Assembly (NCBI GenBank): GCA_016234535.1
Contig: JACRBH010000204.1
Coordinates: 1 to 57,249 of the forward strand
Direction: 5' to 3'
DNA from: Chloroflexota bacterium
GTDB taxonomy: Bacteria; Chloroflexota; Anaerolineae; Anaerolineales; Villigracilaceae
DNA: 57,249 nucleotides
The position numbers and the translations under genes are program-made. The notes beneath the pieces were generated by a model. The model ran no database searches. It was given only the letters and a program-made list of their open reading frames with translations, and had not been told where the DNA came from. Below, piece after piece: positions 52,345-57,249 of the stretch (positions are counted from its first letter, which is position 1; each line of letters opens with the position of its first letter).

Positions 52345-52395
52345 TTGTAGGGGCGGGGTCTCCCCGCCCAGGGCGGCGAAACGCCGCCCCTACAT
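52345..52395. repeat. palindromic repeat, GTAGGGGCGG family
   Basis: TTGTAGGGGCGG on the left and CCGCCCCTACAT on the right surround an inner CGGGGTCTCCCCG stem. It lies in the 69-base gap between the AAC(3)-like and DUF4910 genes. Confidence 0.8.
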
Positions 52396-52402
52396 CACGT
52401 AA

Positions 52403-53164
52403 TTAATATTTCGGCTCTTCAATATAATGCAATTTCTCAGGGTGCTCGCGCACAATGACCGACATGTTATCGTAAAAATCGTTTGCCGTCGCATAATGTA
52501 CCTTCGCCGCACCGACTTGAACTTCTTTAATAACGCCTGCATGTAACAGGTCGTTCATGCCCGGCACAATGTAGGTCTTCACACGTTCATTCTTGCGGAC
52601 AAACATCGAATAGGTCTTGATGCGCGGCACACGGTCATAGCCGACATAGATTCCAGAGAACTCTTTGATGCGGCGATAGTCACAGCCGTTATTGAATTCC
52701 ACATAATGATGCAGGGAAAATGTGCTGTTAAAATCCAGCCCAATGCTTACAATGGTTCCGTTCGTTTTGTGGAACAACGCAAAAGCAGAGTTCGGGCCGT
52801 ACGCTTCTACATCGTCAGTCTTCGAGAATTCGTCAGCCCGCGCGCCCCAAACGGAGAAACTATAGATCGGATGCGGAGTCCGCTTTGCGTCAGGCCTGAT
52901 GCGCGCAAGTTCGGTGATCATGCCCATCTTCGACGGCGTCTCCAGCACATCCCAATAATGCGTCTCCGTCCACGATTGAAAATTGAACGCGGGGAACATC
53001 ACCGTGCCCTGCGGCCCAACCAACTCGCGCATCGCATCGATCACCGTCTCCGCGCCGCCCTCCACACCGCCAAGCGATTTGTACGATGTATGCACGATGA
53101 TCGTCTCACCCGCTTTGACACTGGTCTGGCGAAATCCATCCAACAATTCTTTTTTATTGAGCAT
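52403..53164 (-). CDS. AAC(3)-family N-acetyltransferase, glycan-cluster type
   Basis: This 253-residue member of the antibiotic N-acetyltransferase fold has HTSYKSLGGVEGGAETVIDA, VMFPAFNFQSW and the RTPHPIYSFSVWG block with the conserved His. FSLHHYVEFNNGCDYR follows. The context is sugar-nucleotide genes, so it more likely acetylates an amino sugar than confers aminoglycoside resistance. It could stand in for the PseH-type step, for which no GNAT-fold gene is visible. GAGG precedes the ATG. Confidence 0.88.
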   Translation of the reverse strand: MLNKKELLDGFRQTSVKAGETIIVHTSYKSLGGVEGGAETVIDAMRELVGPQGTVMFPAFNFQSWTETHYWDVLETPSKMGMITELARIRPDAKRTPHPIYSFSVWGARADEFSKTDDVEAYGPNSAFALFHKTNGTIVSIGLDFNSTFSLHHYVEFNNGCDYRRIKEFSGIYVGYDRVPRIKTYSMFVRKNERVKTYIVPGMNDLLHAGVIKEVQVGAAKVHYATANDFYDNMSVIVREHPEKLHYIEEPKY

Positions 53165-53177
53165 ATGTTCCTCTTCC

Positions 53178-53262
53178 CGTCATTGCGAGGAGGACTTTAG
53201 TCCGACGAAGCAATCCCAACTTTCGTGGAAGATTGCTTCGGGCTATCGCCCTCGCAATGACG
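53178..53262. repeat. CGTCATTGCGAGG-family palindrome
   Basis: CGTCATTGCGAGG (53178-53190) and CCTCGCAATGACG (53250-53262), with inner GACGAAGCAATCC/GATTGCTTCG words. It fills the gap between the GT4 stop and the AAC(3)-like start. Confidence 0.88.
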
Positions 53263-53263
53263 A

Positions 53264-54352
53264 TTAAATTAAATTTCGATAGACATTCATCAACACTTCG
53301 GCATTCTTTTTCCAATCCGCACGCATCTCAGCGGACCTGCGGCTTGCTCTGCCGATCCCAGGCAGATTCTCCCTTTTAGAGATCGCTGCCAGAATCTTCT
53401 CCGCCAGATGATTCGCATCGCCATCGCGGAAGAGCCAGCCGTTCTCGTTTTCGACAACCCATTCCTTGTTCGCAGGAATATCCGAAACCAAACAAGGCAG
53501 TCCGCACGCCAGCGCTTCCATCAACGAAACGGATGAGCCGTCCACATGCGATGGCGAAATATAAACATCGGCCATATGATACCAGTTTGGTAAATCAGTT
53601 TGCGAAATTTGCCCGCCAAAAGTGACACGATCCAGCACGCCGCCACCCTGCAATATTTGACGAAGTTGTGCACTTTGCGAGCCGCCGTTTAATAAAATCA
53701 AATCCACGTTTTCATTTTGCTGTGCTACTTTCACGAACGCACGCGCAAGTACATCCAAGCCATAGCGGGATTCCCATGAACGGTTGCAAAACAATGTGAA
53801 GTGATCAGTGTTCAGTGACCAGTGATCAGTGCTTGGTGAAAAATGCTTAAGATCAACGCCCCAGGGAAAGACGATTGTTTTTTCGGGATTCATTCCATAA
53901 GTAACTGCTTTATCGCGAGTGATATTTGCATCACTCGTAAAAAACGTGGAACGTTTCAACGTGTAACGAGTCACCCATTCCCACCATTTATTTTTATGCA
54001 CATCATCCATCAGATCGAATCCCCACGACATGGTGAGTATGGGAAGGAATCCGCTCAATACTGCGATGAACGCACAAGTTTGAATGGGACCAGCATGGAT
54101 CAAGTCAGGTTTGATCTCTTTGGTCAAACGTCGAAAGTCAAAAGTCAACTTCGCAAGGCTGCTCCAACGGAATGGTTCACGCCCGCCCTTCCAAATGACT
54201 TGATGAACATTCTCAGGCACGGGGCGGTCTTCCACAGTTCTTCGATTCCCTTCCAATTGAACGAAGAACACTTCATGCCCGCCATCTGAAATGGATTTTA
54301 GGAAACGATAATCGTGGGTGCAGTAGCCGAGGGAGAAATAAAGGATTTTCAT
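53264..54352 (-). CDS. GT4-family glycosyltransferase with two in-frame short-word repeats
   Basis: This is 362 residues from ATG 54352 (MKILYFSLGYCTHDYRFL). It has the GT-B fold with EALACGLPCLVSDIPANKEW (Ex7E catalytic motif) and YISPSHVDGSSVSLM. Two internal peptides come from repeats: STDHWSLNTDHFTLF (53801-53838) and KLTFDFRRLT (54122-54148). Neither alters the frame, and both lie between conserved blocks. The donor is unknown. Confidence 0.9.
   Translation of the reverse strand: MKILYFSLGYCTHDYRFLKSISDGGHEVFFVQLEGNRRTVEDRPVPENVHQVIWKGGREPFRWSSLAKLTFDFRRLTKEIKPDLIHAGPIQTCAFIAVLSGFLPILTMSWGFDLMDDVHKNKWWEWVTRYTLKRSTFFTSDANITRDKAVTYGMNPEKTIVFPWGVDLKHFSPSTDHWSLNTDHFTLFCNRSWESRYGLDVLARAFVKVAQQNENVDLILLNGGSQSAQLRQILQGGGVLDRVTFGGQISQTDLPNWYHMADVYISPSHVDGSSVSLMEALACGLPCLVSDIPANKEWVVENENGWLFRDGDANHLAEKILAAISKRENLPGIGRASRRSAEMRADWKKNAEVLMNVYRNLI
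53801..53838. repeat. GTGATCAGTG-type short-word repeat inside the GT4 gene
   Basis: Words GTGATCAGTG, TTCAGTGACC, AGTGATCAGT and GCTTGGTG follow one another; the - strand reading is SPSTDHWSLNTDHFT. A second tract in the same gene, GTCGAAAGTCAAAAGTCAA (54130-54148), is of the GTCAAA type also seen at 49713-49733. Confidence 0.7.
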
Positions 54353-54362
54353 ATACATAATT

Positions 54363-54437
54363 CGTCATTGCGACGAAGCAATCTCCAACACTATATGAGA
54401 TTGCTTCGTCGGGAAAAGCACCCTCCTCGCAATGACG
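54363..54437. repeat. CGTCATTGCGAGG-family palindrome, shortened left arm
   Basis: CGTCATTGCGA (54363-54373) runs directly into CGAAGCAATCTCC; the right half has GAGATTGCTTCGTCGGG and CCTCCTCGCAATGACG ending at 54437. It lies between the NeuB-like and GT4 genes. It closely resembles the copy at 8632-8685 in its CGTCGGGAA..CCCTCC part. Confidence 0.85.
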
Positions 54438-54444
54438 ATATACT

Positions 54445-55515
54445 TTAACCGCCTAAATCCGTCCAGCGCAATTCCTTGCCAAGGGGCATGTCAGCCAGTG
54501 CTTTTGTACCGATGACGTTTTGGATCTGATCAGGCTTGATCGCGCCCGGTGTGGCGGGGCGCAGAACATCGATCATGTCACGAGTAAAAGTCTCACCTGC
54601 TTTGATCTCACGCGCCGCGCGCAAACAACGGCGCTGCACGATCTGCGTTTCCTGTTCATTCTCTGCGATGAATTTATCTGAACTGCCAAGTGAACGTTCG
54701 AGCAGACGAGTCTCTTCGACCATCTTGGCCCAATTCTCAGGATTCATCGCAAATTTATGGTCTGGCCCTTCGCGGTCATTGCTGTCAGTAAAGTGACGCT
54801 CGATCACGCGCGCGCCCAAAGTCACTGCGCCAAGGACAGGCGCGACTGAATGGGTGTGGTCGGACAAACCAAGAATTACATCAGGAAACATGGTTGCGTA
54901 AGTCTTCAACACGTTGACATGCAAATGATCATAGTTATTCGGGCTGGCGGTGTAATTGGTATTGCACTGCATCAGCACCAGTTGTTTGTTGATTCTCAAA
55001 ATGGCATGGACAGCCTTTTGCACTTCGCCAATATTGGATGCGCCTGTGGCAATGAAGAACGGCTTGCCCTTGCCCGCCATTCTTTCGAGGGCTTCGATCC
55101 AGTCAATTTCACCGGAACCAGCTTTGTAAACTTCCACATATTGATCGAGGAAATCAATGGCTTCGAAATCATAGGGCGAGGAGAAATAGTCAATGCCCAC
55201 TTCATTACATTCCTCAACCAAAGTCATTGACCACTCAAACGGGATCGACGCGCCTTTGTAAACTTCAAAGACCGATTTCTTCCATGCAGCCTGATGCGAA
55301 ACCTGTCCGCCATTCATGGCTTTGAATCCATAATCCGAGACGATCTTCGGCGCATCAAAATTCTGGAACTTGGCCGCATCCGCGCCGGCTTCTTTGGCAA
55401 GGCGGATCAATTGTTTGGCGCGATTCATGTCACCGTCATGGTTGGCGGCAATGTCTGCGATGAAATAAGTTGGGTGGTTTAAGCCGATTATGCGATTTCC
55501 GAATTTAATGTCCAT
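54445..55515 (-). CDS. NeuB-family nonulosonic acid synthase with SAF domain
   Basis: I chose ATG 55515 (MDIKFGNRIIG), with GGAGGAG immediately upstream; a reading from 55773 translates the upstream repeat cluster. The 356 residues contain a TIM barrel (FIADIAANHDGDMNRA, LGLSDHTHSV, VIERHFTDS) and a C-terminal antifreeze-like SAF domain (about 290-356, CLRAAREIKAGETF). This is the full-length form, in contrast to the shorter synthase at 30.8 kb. It belongs with the SpsF-like, DUF4910, AAC(3), RmlD-like and PseB-like genes. Confidence 0.92.
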   Translation of the reverse strand: MDIKFGNRIIGLNHPTYFIADIAANHDGDMNRAKQLIRLAKEAGADAAKFQNFDAPKIVSDYGFKAMNGGQVSHQAAWKKSVFEVYKGASIPFEWSMTLVEECNEVGIDYFSSPYDFEAIDFLDQYVEVYKAGSGEIDWIEALERMAGKGKPFFIATGASNIGEVQKAVHAILRINKQLVLMQCNTNYTASPNNYDHLHVNVLKTYATMFPDVILGLSDHTHSVAPVLGAVTLGARVIERHFTDSNDREGPDHKFAMNPENWAKMVEETRLLERSLGSSDKFIAENEQETQIVQRRCLRAAREIKAGETFTRDMIDVLRPATPGAIKPDQIQNVIGTKALADMPLGKELRWTDLGG

Positions 55516-55550
55516 AACTCCTCCGATTCTGGGGATTGCGAAGCGTACCC

Positions 55551-55754
55551 TGTGGGTAAAAGTGGCAAAATCTGTGGATAACTGATGCAAGCCTGTGGAT
55601 AACCTGTATGACTCTATCGTACAAGGGCGGGAAAACCCCGCCCCTACAGTGCATAACTGCGTATTTTCTGTGGGTAACCTTGCTGGTATTGGGCGAAAAA
55701 CTCGCTCAGACCTGTGGAGAACTCGGGGAGGGACTCTCCCAAACCTGTGGATAA
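55551..55754 (-). repeat. cluster of DnaA-box-like TGTGGATAA words
   Basis: Three exact TGTGGATAA (complement TTATCCACA, 55573-55581, 55594-55602, 55746-55754), two TGTGGGTAA (55551-55559, 55669-55677) and one TGTGGAGAA (55713-55721) all point the same way within 204 bases. Three are intergenic; three lie inside the 3' end of the SDR gene, where they encode LSTG/FSTG and a valine/threonine pair. The exact form equals the E. coli DnaA box. There is no dnaA gene nearby; it may equally be a short-word repeat. Confidence 0.55.
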
Positions 55755-56561
55755 CTTGTGGGTGGAAAGCCATAAGTTGTGGGAACGGCGGGCAGTCAGG
55801 GCGGAAGAGAGAACTGATTTTGGCGAAATTTCGCCTTCCTTCAAGCTAAACCTGCGCGCGATCTCCACACCGAATTGATATTTGCTCATGGCCTGCGGAC
55901 CAACGAGATGATATAAGCCGGTCATTTCTTTCTTCAACATTTTCAATAAGACTTGCGCGGTGTCATTTACCAGCATTGGGCAAAAGATCACATCGGTAAA
56001 GCCGCTCATGCTTTTATTATTGGTAAGGTTATGGAAGAAGAATTCAGCAAGGCTGCGTCTCCCGCTCAGACTCCAGCCGTAGAAATTCACACGCGTCACG
56101 ATTGCATCAGCATCTTCACTCAAGACCGCTCGCTCGCCATCCAGTTTTGTTTGCGAATAAACGCCAGGCGGATTCGGAATATCTTCTTCAGTATAGTAGC
56201 CTTCTTTTTCGCCGTCGAAAACTGCGTCGGTGGAGATGTGAACATATTGAATGCCGCGCGCTTTGCAAGACTTTGCCATTTGCGCGGGCAGGTCAATGTT
56301 GAGGCGTTGAGCCAGCTCCGGGTTGTTCTCGCAGGCTTCGAGGTCGGCAAGAGCCGCGCAGTTGATCACCCAATCGGGCCGCGCAGAGTCGAGGGCTGAG
56401 TCCACTGTGCCAGCGTTCAACAAATCCAATTTCAAAATATTAAATGGCGCGTTTTTTAATTTACCACGATCCACGCCGGTGACATCATGCTCAAGCATCG
56501 CTTCCTGCGCGAGATTGATACCGAGCAAACCACTGGCTCCCGTAACGAGAATGCGCGCCAT
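55644..56561 (-). CDS. RmlD-like extended SDR (NAD-dependent sugar reductase/epimerase)
   Basis: This 305-residue protein begins MARILVTGASGLLGINLA (glycine-rich cofactor loop), with HISTDAVFDG and the active-site YSQTKLDGE. It has the RmlD pattern but lies far from the dTDP-rhamnose genes and next to a PseB-like gene, so it probably reduces or epimerises a keto-sugar of the second nonulosonate route. The C-terminal 45 residues overlap the DnaA-box-like words. It starts 3 bases after the PseB-like stop, hence coupled. Confidence 0.85.
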   Translation of the reverse strand: MARILVTGASGLLGINLAQEAMLEHDVTGVDRGKLKNAPFNILKLDLLNAGTVDSALDSARPDWVINCAALADLEACENNPELAQRLNIDLPAQMAKSCKARGIQYVHISTDAVFDGEKEGYYTEEDIPNPPGVYSQTKLDGERAVLSEDADAIVTRVNFYGWSLSGRRSLAEFFFHNLTNNKSMSGFTDVIFCPMLVNDTAQVLLKMLKKEMTGLYHLVGPQAMSKYQFGVEIARRFSLKEGEISPKSVLSSALTARRSHNLWLSTHKLSTGLGESLPEFSTGLSEFFAQYQQGYPQKIRSYAL

Positions 56562-56564
56562 GTT

Positions 56565-57249
56565 TTATCCTTCGAGCTTGCCTTGCGCGAACAATTCTTC
56601 AAACGGCGCGATATATTTTTTGATGCCGTCCACATCGAGCCATTCCGAATTGTTGTCGCTGGAATAAAAGTAACCTTCCTTCAATGCCTTGCCTTTATCT
56701 TTCCACGAATAGCCAAACCATGTGGCTTCGGCAGGCTGTACGACAAACATTTTTTCGAGTTCAATGGTGTGGCGCGCTTCATCTTCAGAGATGAGCATCT
56801 CGTGTAATTTTTCACCGGGGCGAATGCCGATGATATTGATCTCGGCGTTCGGTGCGATGGCTTTCGCAAGGTCAACGACTTTTGTACTGGGAATCTTGGG
56901 GACGAAAACTTCGCCGCCTTCCATTTGCTCGATGCAAGTGATCACAAAACGGACGCCTTGATCCAGTGAAAGCCAGAAGCGAGTCATGCGATCATCCGTG
57001 ACGGTGATCCTGCCGCTTGCGCGTTGATTGAGGAATAGCGGAACAATCGAACCACGCGAGCCGACGACGTTCCCGTATCGAACGCACGAAAATCTGGTTG
57101 CTGAACCACCGGCATAGGCGTTGCTTTGAATGGTCAACTTCTCCCCGGCAAGTTTCGTGGCTCCGTAAAGATTCGCCGGGCTGACAGCTTTATCGGTGCT
57201 GACCATCAACACTTTTTTCACACCAGCATCCAGCGCGGCTTCGACCACG
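56565..57249 (-). CDS. PseB-like UDP-N-acetylglucosamine 4,6-dehydratase, 5' end beyond the window
   Basis: This is the C-terminal 227 residues, with MVSTDKAVSPANLYGATKL (catalytic Tyr-x3-Lys), CVRYGNVVGSRGSIVPLF and IIGIRPGEKLHEMLIS, all found in PseB/CapD/FlaA1 enzymes. It would catalyse the first step of a pseudaminic-acid-like route, making a UDP-4-keto-6-deoxy sugar. It is the most upstream gene of the glycan locus visible here; the locus plainly continues beyond the edge. An aminotransferase expected next is not in view. Confidence 0.92.
   Translation of the reverse strand, partial: VVEAALDAGVKKVLMVSTDKAVSPANLYGATKLAGEKLTIQSNAYAGGSATRFSCVRYGNVVGSRGSIVPLFLNQRASGRITVTDDRMTRFWLSLDQGVRFVITCIEQMEGGEVFVPKIPSTKVVDLAKAIAPNAEINIIGIRPGEKLHEMLISEDEARHTIELEKMFVVQPAEATWFGYSWKDKGKALKEGYFYSSDNNSEWLDVDGIKKYIAPFEELFAQGKLEG

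Noticed and set aside
52403..53164. Aminoglycoside resistance gene
   Set aside because: The fold is AAC(3), but the gene lies inside a sugar pathway operon-like series, so resistance is the less likely role.
8632..54437. CRISPR array
   Set aside because: Copies of the palindrome are dispersed kilobases apart without regular spacers; no cas genes are present.
55551..55754. Chromosomal origin of replication
   Set aside because: DnaA-box-like words are present, but no AT-rich unwinding element, dnaA, dnaN or gyrB is near, so I report only the cluster.
55516..55773. N-terminal extension of the second NeuB-like protein
   Set aside because: It reads the repeat cluster and overlaps the RmlD-like gene; GGAGGAG precedes ATG 55515.

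Overview
The window reads as chromosomal DNA of a Chloroflexota bacterium, most likely of class Anaerolineae. I infer this from the style of the proteins: a solute-binding lipoprotein with a Pro/Ala/Glu-rich linker after its lipobox cysteine, a secreted subtilase ending in cysteine-containing SLH repeats, and a sialic-acid-type glycan locus. The placement is a judgement from recognition only. Base composition is moderate, with two visibly AT-richer blocks (about 25.6-28.1 kb and 39.6-46.5 kb).

Layout. 0-8.5 kb: housekeeping and transport. It holds a transposase-like tail, a DinB-like protein, a peptide ABC uptake operon (binding protein, then two permeases), an AmmeMemoRadiSam radical SAM enzyme, MobA, a universal stress protein and a class-V aminotransferase. 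8.8-16.6 kb (+ strand): a GT-C-like membrane protein, a Wzm/Wzt polysaccharide exporter and rmlC-B-A-D for dTDP-L-rhamnose. 17-20.3 kb: a secreted subtilase with P-domain and three SLH repeats, then tRNA-Ser(TGA), tRNA-Ser(GCT) and a tRNA 3'-end remnant. 20.3-28.1 kb: a mixed block with a GT2 enzyme, a sulfotransferase, a PlsC-like acyltransferase, two envelope proteins, decayed coding remnants, and an MBOAT/SGNH-like O-acylation pair.

28.2-57.2 kb (- strand throughout): a large surface-glycan locus. One nonulosonic acid (sialic/legionaminic-type) set comprises a NeuB-like synthase without SAF domain, a CMP-sugar synthetase fused to a KdsC-like phosphatase, a PtmA-like SDR and a Gfo/Idh/MocA oxidoreductase. 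A second set at 50.2-57.2 kb comprises an SpsF/PseF-like cytidylyltransferase, a DUF4910 M28-like protein, an AAC(3)-fold acetyltransferase, a NeuB-like synthase with SAF domain, an RmlD-like SDR and a PseB-like dehydratase cut by the window edge. A fused ATP sulfurylase/APS kinase and three sulfotransferases (the first at 21.3 kb) imply that PAPS is made here and used to sulfate the glycan. An AT-rich insert encodes dTDP-3-amino-3,6-dideoxyhexose enzymes, but its aminotransferase is a clear pseudogene.

Most junctions between - strand glycan genes hold a small palindrome or short-word repeat of several families; the AT-rich insert has none that I see. Copies of the same repeats are translated in frame inside at least four glycan genes. 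A same-strand cluster of DnaA-box-like TGTGGATAA words lies at 55.55-55.75 kb. The most interesting candidate system is the predicted sulfated, two-branch nonulosonic-acid pathway, with the uncharacterised DUF4910/AAC(3) pair in the second branch.
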